Of a stretch of 64,000 bases of DNA, positions 23,401 through 35,194 are shown piece after piece (position 1 is the stretch's first letter; each line of letters opens with the position of its first letter). A program made the translations under genes and the position numbers. Under the pieces are notes generated by a model. That model saw only the letters and a list, made by a program, of their open reading frames with translations, made no database searches and was not told where the DNA came from. Source of the DNA: Aspidiotus rigidus (lineage: Eukaryota; Arthropoda; Insecta; Hemiptera; Diaspididae); assembly GCA_035079385.1 (NCBI GenBank), contig JAVHKY010000018.1, positions 186,001 to 250,000 of the forward strand. Direction: 5' to 3'.

Positions 23401-26400
23401 TCCTCTCTCACCTCCTTGAGCAGAAATTCTTGCACCTTCTTTTCCCTTCTTCTGTTTCTCATCCATCCCCCTTCCTTTCCTTTGTCCTCTGTTATCCTAC
23501 CCCTCTTCTCTCCTGTTGTCCTTCATTCGTCTCTTCCTACTTTTGATGAGACCTAGTGTTTATGGCTCTGAGTCGCTCTCTTTTTTCATTGTCTGTTCTA
23601 TTTTCGTACTTGCAGTTCGCCTACTGATTCGCTTAAAAATGTAATTTGATCAAAAACTCATTCGCGTCAACAAAGTTGTCCTACCCTACGGTATTGCTAA
23701 TTATCCAATTACCTCATAGATCATATGATCAACAGGAGGGTGTTTCCGAGCTGAGGACCTTGCCTAGCACGATAACTGATTTCTTCGACCTCTATTCTCC
23801 CTTCACAGAAGAAGGTTTCAATGTGACATGAACATTTGACTTTTCAACCCGAAAAAATCTCATCTCACAATGGCCGGTATCGTAGCTTGTGAAGAATTAG
23901 GAAAATATGACTATTATTCAAGAGTGCGAGTTTTTTACGAGCATACTGGCAGTGTTCTAGATCGTGATTTCCTGATTACTATGACACCTGCTGTTCAAAA
24001 TTACAGCTTTGCCCGAAGGACTGATATATTTGTTGCATACCAAAATATCGTAAACGATTCATTAGTCCTACTTCTGGATTTTTTTGGTTTTTAAAAATAT
24101 AAAAAAACTCTTTTTAACGATTTCTACTTTCATGGTATTACGAATCGGTATATTTTTATTACGTTATAGAAAGGGGAAAAAAACATAAACGAAGAAAAAT
24201 ATGTGTTACTATTCTGTACCAACTTGGAAAGAATGTTGGAAATGGTAACGCGGACACGGAGAAAATATCGAATTATCACCATTCGACCGGAGATACAGAA
24301 ATATACTGACCAACTGCACCATTTTTCTTGTCTCTCTCTCTCCTTCTGTCTAAGTAAATACATAAAATCAATTTTCTACCACAACGTCGTCGAAAAGAGA
24401 GAAAGGAAAGAAAGAAAAATGAAGAGGAAAAACGTTGAAAAGAAGAGTAAATAAAATTCTCACGCGAACAAAGCGCCCTATTAGCTCTCGCCGTTGAAGT
24501 ATCGTAAAAAAAAACACGTCTGAATGCATTGTATTCCGGAATCTTTATATTTATTGAAGTGCGAAATCGAATATTTTATTTCAACGAGCGAAGCGCGCAC
24601 AATGACATTAATTCAAACCGCGAAAAAGAAGAAGACGCGATTCGCGATAATATGAAAATTAGCGAAGATAACTCGATACCCTTTTGCAGCGGAATCTGCA
24701 TTCGATAGCGTGGCTAATTTTATTAGCTGCGTATTCGCTCGCAAATCCGGTTACTTCTCGATAAAGATATTATAGTAATTCACGTACTTCTATACCTTAG
24801 TAAATCTGAAAAAAAAGCCTTTTTACATGTGATGACCACGACCATGCTGTTCCGATAATACACAATGATAAAAATCGGAGTAATCGCCTCAACCATCATG
24901 CAGAAATGTAGAAGTCGAATTTTTCAGAATTGTTTATTATAACGGACTCTTCTCGGACGATGTTCTCTTCTGCTGGGCAGAACGGTAGAAAGTGAAAAAT
25001 ATTATTCTGACATTCGTTATGCTTCAGTTACGAGGTTAAATTTGGGTGAAATGAAGATTTTCCCTACTGCCCGCTTATTATTCGCACAGGTATAATTGCG
25101 GCTCGCGCTCTTCATGTACAGAGAGCCATACCGGAACCATCGATTTTGGTCCACGATAACGCTGTAACGGTAATGGTCGCGAACCAATTACGTATACCGC
25201 GATATACTCGAACCTATAATAAACAATGTTTCTACCAAAATGACTAATATAGACGCGAGAAAGAGAGAAAATATCATATACGAGTACGTGGTGCTCGTAG
25301 AATATTTTAGAAAATATCTACACCGTCCTCTTTTTCATTCTCATTGAGTAACTAACCCGCCTCGATTAGTACGTAATTTGACTTTATACAGTATAATAAT
25401 ACTTGGACACATTCTTTTACCTAATTCGGTATTACGTAGCGCGTAAATAAAGTAAAATTCAGCATATACTGCATCTAGGTACGAAGTATTCGAGGTAATG
25501 GAGCGTATAATTGAACGTCGATAGATTATCGTTCAATAGATAACTCACTCGTGCACGTACATCTGTAATTTCTGAGGGGATATCAAGATCGACGATAGAC
25601 TTAACTACCTTTAATGATACGATACATACTATAACGTGTATATAGATTCTTAATGGTAACCGTCAAACGCCTGTACAGACGACCAGTCTATAAAATGTTG
25701 AATGAAAAGGGAGAAAAATGCATCTCGCCGTCATTAAAAACCGCATTGTAGCACTTTATAATGACGTAGTCACGATGACCTAAATAATAATTACGTTGCA
25801 GCACACCCTGATGATGCTGGTACATCGGATGAAAAGTGAAGACGTCTCACTACTGCCCCGCAAATCGTGCAGATGATTCAGCCGCGCGATGTGATCTGCT
25901 GATGGTAACTTCACTTTCATCTCAAGACAGACAGACAGCTCATAAGTAGCTCGTACAATTTCGACGATTAAATTGTACCGTGGATATACACACGTATTGT
26001 CAAATACTATCACGTAATCCGATGCAGTTTATCGTACTTTATAAATCCCGAAAATTTTAGGCGCCTTCACTCTACACTGGCGCTATACAGCAATAGATTG
26101 CAGTTCAATTTTTCTTGTCTGGAGTCCTAGATTCGGAAAAAAGTCTCAAGACAACCGTGCGAAGTATAGCGATGTTGAAATATGTGCTTCATAACAATGT
26201 ACTAACTAGTGTTATTACGATTACCTCCAAATACAGCCAATCCATTATTTTCCTATTTTTTAGGTGACGAGTCGTTTTTAACTTGTGAATTCCGCGTTCT
26301 CATTTATAAAAGTATACAGAAATTGGTGCATTACACCGGGTAACGAGTATACCTATAGAACAGAGAGCAGTGCAATTTCGATAATTTATTGCACACGAAG

Positions 26401-26855
26401 CACGTAGAGATCTCATATAGTCTGGGACTGTCTACTTTTCACTCAGGAGGTAATTATACCTCATAATTTTTATAAAAGTATGTGCCATAACGCTGGCTGT
26501 GCACCCTGTAAAGAATGTTACGCTGAGAGCGTTACGATATTCATGAAAAACTGTCGTAGACAGAATGCATCATTATGGGAGGCCGAGTGCACTGCCGAAG
26601 TCTGTAGTAATGGACAGAATGTGCTGACAAGTAATGAAGCATTTTTGTCTTTACAAATCGTACCACTGAGAATACATTCGAAAAATACTGATACATAGTG
26701 CATTAAGAAATTATATAGCTGATTAATTCCAAGTCCAGAGTACAACTAGAAATTGAGGGACCACACGTGGACTAGTGAATATATTCCAGTTTTGTCTGAA
26801 GACCTACCTACTTAGCAATAGGAAAATAAGGGGTATTTGGAGATAATTGTGGAGT
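23401..26855. other. Gene-free stretch with one candidate exon
   Basis: AT-rich sequence with short chance ORFs. The minus-strand frame at about 25,790-25,920 is discussed among the findings as a possible exon. Nothing else recognised. Confidence 0.4.
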
Positions 26856-27570
26856 TCCCAATGAATCGTGTCGATCATCGATTTTCGGTCGACGCCCAGA
26901 GCCGACCGATAATCGACTTCAAGTCCACTGAAAATTTATTTCCTTCAAAGTCTTCGTCGAAATTGAAATCGACCTCATGCCGATATCTTCATCAGGTCGA
27001 AATATCGACTCCATTTCGAGCGCTCGATCTTGATTCACGCTCTCAATTTTACTTCAACCTCGTCATTCACTCTGTCTTCGTCTAGAAGGGGAAGATCGTA
27101 GCACAAATTTTGGAAAATCAAAAAGGACAGGATCGACAAAGTAATTTTGATAGGGAACTTCTATTACGGGGATAATCTCCACGTCGAGGTATGTAATAAT
27201 TAATTTCAAGATTGAACTGAATTAATCTCAGCGTGAGCGCCTCGGACAACAAAAGCCATCGACAAGGCGAAAACAGGAATCAAATCAGAGTAAAGAAAAG
27301 AAGAAGAGGAGGTGAACCTCTCAACAGAAATAGAAGTCGAACTGGAGGAGAAGAACTTCTTGATGAAGTGATCCCGAGGAAGGAATCTATTTAGGACGAT
27401 AAAACCATTGTTCCTGGAGATACAACGACGAGCAAACGTCAACCACCTGCGAAAGAAGTTCTCACAGTGGATCAAGATAGCCTGGTCTACCTCAAGACCT
27501 ACGACCAGATTTCACGAGACACTTTGCAATGGTCGAGCTTCCTTTGGAGTTGGTGGTATTCTAGTTGGGC

Positions 27571-27725
27571 CAACCCCGGATTTAGGATTTTTGGGGCTGG
27601 GGGCCAGCGGCGGTGGAGGCCACTATTAAATTTTTCTACCCAATTGCCCCCCCCCCAAAAAAAAAAAGTGAGGATGGTGGAGGCCCGGGGCCATAGCCCC
27701 CTTGCCGCCCCTAAATCCGGGGTTG
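27571..27725. mobile_element. MITE with CAACCCCGGATTTAGG ends
   Basis: A 155-bp element with perfect 16-bp inverted ends (CAACCCCGGATTTAGG). The flanks GTTGGGC and GCTGGGC agree at 6 of 7 positions, a likely target duplication. The interior has poly-C, poly-A and GGCCCC-rich text. Its CCCCGGAT core resembles the CAGGC-CGGAT family at 14.2 and 16.3 kb. Confidence 0.75.
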
Positions 27726-27924
27726 GCTGGGCACTAGTACAAAGATGTTGAATGGTCTCTCCTACATACACTGCATAAACTGCAGGTCGGTTGGAACACT
27801 GAAGCTTATGGACAAAACTCTTCTTAGAAATGAGGATTGAATCTTTTTGTCCGTGGGGCAGACTGCGGACGACCTAAACATTGTCAGAAGCGGAACGGAA
27901 ACAATAGGGCTTTAGGATGTGGGT

Positions 27925-28063
27925 CAGTGGCATATTCCCGGGAGGCAGAGCTAAAAAATTTGCCTTGAAATATCACACAATTCTGCTCAATCTCTTCTCC
28001 CGCCCCCTAGGAAAATTTTCTTGGCAAAAATCACCCTTGGGAAATTTTCTGAATACACCACTG
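27925..28063. mobile_element. hAT-like MITE (CAGTGG...CCACTG)
   Basis: A 139-bp element starting CAGTGGCATATTC and ending GAATACACCACTG. Its 8-bp flanks ATGTGGGT and ATATCGGT agree at 6 of 8 positions. CAGTGG ends and 8-bp duplications are characteristic of hAT non-autonomous elements. Non-coding. Confidence 0.7.
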
Positions 28064-29170
28064 ATATCGGTAATCTCAGCGAAAACTTTCCCTAAGCCTC
28101 TAGAAGAACAATTTTGACCGTTTATTGGACGTTAATTTCCTGGGTTTTCAATCGATACCAAGTGTTGACCAAAAGTCGTCATCAAAACGATTGAAAATTT
28201 GATTCATTCAAAGTCTTTGTTGAAATTGCGTCGATTTGAAGCCGATATGGCATCGACTCATTTTGACTGATCTACCAAGTCGATTTCAGGTCGATTTCGA
28301 TAAATAGTTCTTCAAATTTTTTCATCGACCTAAAATCGACTGCACCGTAATTGCGTCGATTTCGCAGTTCTATGATAATGCACGCTGACCCACTTCTAAT
28401 TGATCTCAAACCGACGTCGACATGGAGTCGATTTCCAATAGACTTCTATTTTTCAATTACGCTTGACCACTGCAGCGACGCAGTGTCGACGTCGATTTTT
28501 AATGAACATTCAAATCCAAGGAGCCATTCATTAATTACGAGGAGCGTCAAAGTTCCTCAGGGGGGAACAGGAGTTTGAAAACTCTTTACATCGCCTTACT
28601 AGGGAGGAGGAGTTATGAAACCATTCTTACTTGATTTTCAAAGTTGGCAAAATTCATCTTCAGACCGAAGGGACGCGAAATTCGGAGGAGCTTCTTTTCC
28701 CCGAAAAAAGTTTTTGGCAACATTTTACGTAAGAAGGAGCGGGGGGGGGGGAGGAAGTCGAACAATCTGATTTATCCTTATATGGGGAGAGATGAGCTAA
28801 AAATAGGCAAAATCGTTTCAACGTAATAAATGAATGGCTCCTAATACCACGTTTCGACTCATTTTTTTACCTCGATACTGAAATCCTATTAGATTGTGCA
28901 TTCAGAATCTTAGTAATTTTTACGTCGATGGCGAAGACCCTCGGCGATGGATAATGTATCTGAGTAACAGACCCGAAACCGACATCGATTTTCAGTCGAC
29001 ATCAATCTATTCTTATAATACCAGGCAGCAGTTGACTCAATTTCAACGTCGATAATGAATCGATGGTAAGAAAGAGGGGGCGATTTTGAGTCGTCTCCCC
29101 ATTATTTTGATTCGATCTGCGGTCGAAATTGTGCGGAACTAAATCTAGTCGATTTGGAGTCGAAATAGTT

Positions 29171-32106
29171 CTGCGACAGCGCCGGCGCTACAATAATAGC
29201 AGTTTCAGCAGCTACCAAGGGCCCTCAGTTCTAGGGGCGGGAAAAATACACAGAACAGACGGAGGCTCATCATCCTCAGCCTTGAGTGTTGAGAGTGGAG
29301 ACTCGAAACTTCAGATGGCTCGGTTGAACAGTTAAGTAGTGCTAGAAGGTCCCAGCAATCAGTAAAACTTAGAACATTTAGTGACCCCCGCATTGATGAC
29401 GAACCAGCTTAAAAAATAGGCCTATCAAGCTAAATTACACACACTCTGGTCCCACGACCGCAACTCCTGGTAATGATTGTGAATTGGACTCCGCAGGTTG
29501 GCCTTTCGTGAACGTACTTGGAGATGAAAGGACCAATTAAAATTGATGAAAATTATAAATACTCCAAGAACCCGAAAAGGGAAAGTTTGGGGTGGAGGAT
29601 AGCTACAATCGGGTGCAAAACGATAAGCCGTTGAGAGAGCGCTGAAAAAAATTTTGCCTACGGCGCCAAACATTGTTACGGCGTTGCTGCTTCTCGGGTT
29701 GCGGCTCCATCTTGAAGCCAACCGCTCTCTTGGATATTTAAGCTTGAGAAACAAAATTTGCCTCTCAACGAGTGAATCATGAATGAAATGATCGAAATTC
29801 ATTTCAGACTGCAGAATAGCCATCAGAGAAAGGGAAAGGAAAATGAAGCAATGATTCGAACTCTTTGACTTTTGGAACAAGATTTTTGGACTTTTCAAAA
29901 ACTTCCCAATTTCTCCCAAAATCACCCGCAAAATAATGACGAATCTTGTTGACATAAAATTTCTTCCCTCCTTTTTCATAGACTTCGGGTACTTCAAAAG
30001 AACATTTGAGCGTTAATGGAGGGGTGTACCCTCAATCTCTCCAATTTGATCGCCAAAATTCTTCCCGGTTAGATGGGAATCAGTAGCTGCTACAATCGCT
30101 TCAAACTTTAGATAGTTAGTTGAAATGCCTGCTGTTCAAGGCAAAAAAGTAAGTACAAGAACGACGCGATACGCCAGAAGAAGGAAGTACGACACAGATC
30201 GTGAAAAAATGTCGAATACCGGCGAAAGTTCGCGATAAAGAGTTCGATACGACTGCTTGAAATTATGTTTTTCGAAAAATACATAACTTACGTGCGGATA
30301 AAAAGACGTCAGCGTACACGCTCGTTTTACGTACTCGAGAATGACGGCGAAAGGGAAGAGCCTGAATTCACCTAGGAAGCGATCGCGGGCATTACTCGTG
30401 CGTACTCGCGATTACCGCTTCTCCTATAAGCCCGTCCGCACAAAATCGAACGCGTCGTGCGTCCCCGATAAAAATAATATTCTAAATCACTTTACTAACA
30501 CATCGAACGCACGACCACATCGCGACGAACCAGCGAACGAGGAAATTAAATCACTACTCTTATTTTCCACTCGATATTATGGTTAATTTCATTTAATAGC
30601 CCGTATAGACGACGCGACGTACAAACTATAGCGAAAATTTTCACTCGCGAGACGCGCGGATATTCGACACCCGATGCGCGTCAGTCCGCTACGAAGCGAA
30701 CAGATGAACGAAATAACATGTACTCGTAAAATTCCTCGCGAACAGGTTAATGAGAGAAGTCCCGGCGGGCCGCGTAGCAAAAAGAAACCGAATTCCGAAA
30801 TTCTACCGGCTGTTATCGGTAGTATTTTACGCTCGCGTACACGACAATGTCATTCCCGCATACGCCGTCCGACGCCTTGAGGGAAGAGCCGCGATTCCCG
30901 CGCCACAAAAACAATTATTATTCAGCGGCCGGAACAATTAAAACAGGAGTGATCCGAACAATGGGGAAAAAAGAATCTCGGGAATCATCATCGTATACAC
31001 GTATTCTTCTTCTATCAGCCGTGCACCAAAAAGAAAACACCCGCGGTATTCGACAATCGAAAAAGTAAAAGTGAATCTCTTCGTCGTAAATGACGAGTTA
31101 ACAGATACCGGTATGTGCGGCCGACTACCGGTATCCATATACTGTATCTTCGCAAAATTTCGAAAAGCAATAACGTGAAAGAGGTGCACTCGTATTATTA
31201 CGTTGTTTTTTCTGTCTCGTGAACCGCACCTTCTCAGCGCGATGCTGAAATAAATTTTTCGAATTACGTGAACGCACGCCCCAGGCATAAGCAGCGTAAG
31301 CTCGAAACGCTATAATAGGGCGAAAAAAAACAACATTTTCGATATACATGTGTATAATACTAGAAACTGCCAGAGTAATGGCGAGAGTGGTCTTTCTCTT
31401 GTTCATTCCAGGCACGCACGCACTTGTTAGGTACGTCTCATTACGACGGAGCTAACATTTTTAGCACGCGTACGCGTACGAACGGAACGAAACAGGATAC
31501 AAGAGATGTACACCATGTATGAATCTTCGGAATTCATAATAAATATAAGACGAAGCTGCTGCGATGGTACTTATGATGTATCAAGCTCGCTTATCCAAAT
31601 ATGGTAGATAGTGTGTACGCGTACCGAAGAAAGAGGAAGAGAAATATTTTCGTATCAGAAATACCGCAAGTAGATATGTTATGCATGTTCTGCGCCATTG
31701 GGGTTTTTCGTATGCGCCAATACCATTCTGATGCTTTTTTTAAACTATCAAAAAAATCTTTAGGATCCTCTAATTTGCAATAGGTACTGAATATTTGGCT
31801 ATTTACAAAGCAAATGTGGAGTTTTACGTCTGTTTTTCTTTTCTGATAGTTCGAAAAATTTTTGAACTTTCTATTTTTTTTTTCTCTTTTTTTAACCCTC
31901 CCAAATAAACTTTTTAAGCAACCTTTGGCTATTCAAAATCTCTAGTTTTCAGGACTCTCTCTAATTACTATAACATCATAATGATTTGAAGAACGTACAG
32001 GGTTTTTCCATGCACTATAATTGCATGGACTACATCCTACAACAGTTTTGAAGCTTCTTTATCTACTCAAACTCCCTAATTATTAAAGGTCTCTATATGT
32101 TGTTAT
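29171..32106. other. Gene-free stretch
   Basis: No gene recognised. The part at 30,150-31,500 is unusually rich in CpG and CGCG words for this window. Short frames on both strands have no motifs. Confidence 0.4.
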
Positions 32107-32114
32107 ACTAAAAC

Positions 32115-33773
32115 AGTGTTTCTCAACCTTCCTTATATCGCGGTACATTTTTCCATTAGACGATATTACTGCGGCACAGCATTTCCAGAACTTCAAATTG
32201 TATCGAAAATTTTTGTGCGTTTTGACATTTTCATGTCTCTACCGATTTCCTCCTCCTAATTTCAGAATTTCTGGCCTTCAAGATGGCTATATGAGGCCTC
32301 ACCCTTCTTCCTCTATACTACGATTCCGAGAAACAAGAGCTTTGATCTTTCACTGGGACTCAAAGAAATTTTGCCGCCAAAATACACAGAAGTGTCTGAA
32401 TATTTCCTGCATTTACTGGAAACCCTCTCGGCTCTTCTAATTCCAAAATTTATGAGGAAACATAAAATATAATCTGTATTTTTGACCGAGTGCAAGAAAG
32501 TTCTTGATTTCCATGGCAATGAGTGCAGGTTTTGACTCAAGTTGGAGTAATTATAACTGGAACTGACATTATTCAAGAATTGGAATACATCGGTCAGATA
32601 GTGCTTATGATTACTTTTTCCGAGTGATTTCGTTATTGAAATAATTAATTCAAATTTTAAAAAAAAACAAAAATATAATTCAATAAAAAAATTATTAAAA
32701 AATGATATTAATTTATTAATTTAAAAAAATTGATAGTCAATATTTTGATTATAATAAAAATTAAAATAATTATTAATAAATTCTAATTTATTTCAATTAA
32801 ATTAAATACAAAATAAACCCTTCATTTTATTTATTTTAATTTATTTCTTGATAAAATTTTTTATTTAATTATATTTAAATTTAATATTTTTTATATCATT
32901 AATAAATCTAATTATTTTATTTCTTCGAGAATAATTTTTATAATTTCTAGATTATACAGAATATTAGTTTTAAAATTTGAAATTTAATTAATTGCTTTTG
33001 AAAAGTTTGATTTTTGAATTATGAGTTTGATAACTATTAGCTTATTTTCAATTTTTATTTTTAATTAATTTCGAATATCAATTATTATTAAAAATTTAAT
33101 TATTATTCATTTAATTAATTTAATATTGTATTTTTTAAATGAGAAATTTTGGTCTACAATTGTTAATAGAATTTTTTTATTTTATAATTTTTTGTTGATA
33201 AATTAATTCAAAATATAATAAAATCAGAGAAAATAATATATCGTCGGGGTATTCCATTTAAACCTACATGTGATTCATTCATGAACATTGCCATCAATAA
33301 ATATTAAAATACATTGTATCTCTAATCAATTAAATAGAACTACAGACTAAACTATATAAATTCTTTTGATATAATTTTATTAATTCAACATCAAGGTAAC
33401 AAATTAAAAATATTTTATTTAATCATCCTGTTATCCTTCAAGATATAATTATCGATTTAATTATTTAAATTTATTTCCTTATCCAAATTAATAAATTGAA
33501 TTTCAAAAATTTACTTTGTACTAAGAATTGAAATTATTTTTGTTTTATAAAATTTTTTAATTCGAAAATATTTATTAATATTAATAAAATATTTTTAATT
33601 TCTTGAGTTAAAATAATAACATTTTTGTCAAATTATTAAAAAAAAAAAAAAAATGGCAATTCTTTTATCAGTTCATGTTAATTCATGTTTTTGATAAAAC
33701 ATTTGGGGCACACCTGAGGTGGGCTTGCGGCACAGTCAGTGATGTACCACGGCACACTGGTTGAGAAACACTG
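32115..33773. mobile_element. hAT-type DNA transposon, 1.66 kb, non-autonomous
   Basis: Perfect 15-bp terminal inverted repeats CAGTGTTTCTCAACC / GGTTGAGAAACACTG, with further sub-terminal similarity (GCGGTACAT against GTGGTACAT; GCGGCACAG on both sides). The 8-bp flanks TACTAAAA and GACCAAAA agree at 6 of 8 positions. CAGTGNTTCTCAACC ends are classic for hAT elements. There is no transposase. The left 520 bp are homologous to 56,930-57,430. The central block at 32,640-33,660 is very AT-rich and differs from the arms. Confidence 0.85.
32640..33660 (-). other. AT-rich, mitochondrial-like core inside the hAT element
   Basis: About 1 kb of roughly 85-90 percent AT, abruptly different from its flanks. 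On the plus strand, TTCAACATCAAGGTAACAAA (33,384-33,404) and TCCTGTTATCCTTCAAG (about 33,427) resemble the antisense of the most conserved part of insect mitochondrial large rRNA (TCCAACATCGAGGTCGCAA and CGCTGTTATCCCTAAGG), in the same order and spacing range. ACAGACT lies upstream as in that rRNA. On the minus strand, HVGLNGIPRRY (about 33,238-33,270) resembles cox1 HFLGLAGMPRRY. The matches are short and degenerate, so the mitochondrial origin is an inference. Confidence 0.45.
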
Positions 33774-34343
33774 GACCAAAAGATGAAGTTATTATCTCAC
33801 AGGGTAGATCAGTAAACTCTAGGGTTAATCAGTAAATTCTAGGGTTAATCAAAGTACCCAACTCAAATCAAGCTCGAGAAATCATAATCGTTCAGAGAAT
33901 GTATACGAGAGCCATCAAAATTTCCATAAGTACCTAATGACTTGTGTGGCTTGCTCAATAGGTATTCGCAACGTAAGATGAAAAAATACATATTAATCAC
34001 TGGGAATGAATTAGAATTAGATAGAATTTGATTCAAGCTACAAAAATTTATAGAGTTTTCAAAGAATCTAACGCGTCCATTTTTTTGCGGACACGTGGAA
34101 CCTAATTGTAGTTCGATTTCAATAAAATGAAATTAAATATTAAGATCTCTTCCAAGGTTTATCAAGATATCCCCTAAAACCACACATCAGTCAACAAACA
34201 TATTTCTGTCAATAATTTTTCTCTATAAATTTCATTTTTTAAAAAATAACTAATACGGATACCACTCCCACTCACATTAGGAATTACAAAATAAAATATT
34301 TTAAAGATTTTTTAAATGAAAATACAAATAGATTTTATCCATA
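33774..34343. other. Spacer between transposons
   Basis: AT-rich. A short tandem pair ('TCAGTAAACTCTAGGGTTAA') occurs near 33,811-33,850. No gene. Confidence 0.5.
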
Positions 34344-34727
34344 GAGGCCGTCTATAAATTACGCGAGGCTTTTTTTTTGTGCGGGGGGGGGGGGGGAGTC
34401 TAGCCAAGTCTCACCAAAACTCACGTGAAAGGGAGGGGGTGCCGACAAATCTCACGTAATTTTTTTCTCACACAAATACATTCTAAAATATTTCTAAACT
34501 GGCTCAAATTTAATAAAAACTAGTCCTTTTTGAATAGGTATAAAATAAGATCAAGAAAATTACATTTTTTTAATAGATAAATGCAATTAAGCACAGATAA
34601 ACGTATTTAAAGCGAAATCTCACGCAAGATAAGAGGGGGGTGGGGTCAAGGCAAATCTCACAATATCTCACCAAGGGGGGTCGAAAAATTACAAAAAGCG
34701 AATCACGTATTAATTTATGGACGCCTC
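34344..34727. mobile_element. MITE with GAGGC-GTC-ATAAATTA ends, copy 2
   Basis: A 384-bp relative of 14,768-15,170. It starts GAGGCCGTCTATAAATTA and ends TAATTTATGGACGCCTC. It shares the T run, G run, GAGGGGGTGCCGACAAAT and CAAGGCAAATCTCAC blocks in the same order. The target duplication is not clear. Non-coding. Confidence 0.8.
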
Positions 34728-34997
34728 CCTACATGTATGATTGAAAAATGTAATAAATTAATTCATCAATTTTTATTTGTGTGAATCAACGTGAAAACTA
34801 TACTTCTTTCAATTTAATGTAAAATAATCTAGTTTTGTTAATATAACTTTTTAGTTTGCCCACATATTGTACAATAATGACAGCCCAAGTACTTATATAA
34901 AATGTATAGTTTCGCCTTTTCATTTGTAACAAATAAGTATAATTTTATTATTCACAAATCTAATAAGAATAGTTTTACATTAAGAGCATAATATCTA

Positions 34998-35004
34998 CCC
35001 CTAT

Positions 35005-35008
<4 letters not shown>
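34998..35008. repeat. Target-site duplication, 3' side of the retrotransposon
   Basis: CCCCTATAATT, abutting the poly(T) that is the element's poly(A) tail on the minus strand. It is identical to 40,764-40,774; the last bases overlap the T run. Confidence 0.9.

Positions 35009-35036
<28 letters not shown>
35007..35036 (-). other. Poly(A) tail of the retrotransposon
   Basis: 30 T on the plus strand (A on the element strand), adjoining the target-site duplication. Confidence 0.9.
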
Positions 35037-35039
<3 letters not shown>

Positions 35040-35159
35040 GAGCTCTGAGCTGCTCAAGGGCCATTGGCTCGGCGGTTGAAATAAAGGAATGTACAAAGTT
35101 ATAATTTAAACATTACAAGAGTGGAACTGTGGATGTTGTGAGAACGGTAATAGAGTCTT

Positions 35160-35160
<1 letters not shown>

Positions 35161-35190
<30 letters not shown>
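35161..35190 (-). repeat. Internal A run at the ORF2 stop
   Basis: About 29 A on the element strand. ORF2's TAA stop lies at its 5' edge. Confidence 0.9.

Positions 35191-35194
<4 letters not shown>

Larger units (their letters stand above)
26860..29170. repeat. TCGA/GTCGAT-rich degenerate repeat blocks
   Basis: Three blocks (about 26,860-27,020, 28,150-28,510 and 28,980-29,170) are packed with GTCGATTTC-, ATCGACTCC- and GTCGACATC-type words; about a dozen TCGA occur in the 360-bp middle block. Between the blocks lie a MITE, a hAT-like MITE and unrecognised sequence. It looks like a decayed short-period repeat family with a palindromic TCGA core. Confidence 0.6.

Noticed and set aside
23870..24094. 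74-codon ORF starting MAGIVACEELGKYDYYSRVR
   Set aside because: It looks coding-like, but no family is recognised and no splice or promoter context supports it.
25795..25830. CTGATGATG resembling a hammerhead core
   Set aside because: There is no GAAA with a pairable helix II or helix III nearby. The same holds for the CTGATGA at about 50,440.
30126..30155. Short MPAVQGKK frame running into GTAAGT
   Set aside because: An ATG followed by GTAAGT within 25 bp is expected by chance several times in 64 kb, and no conserved partner exon is seen.
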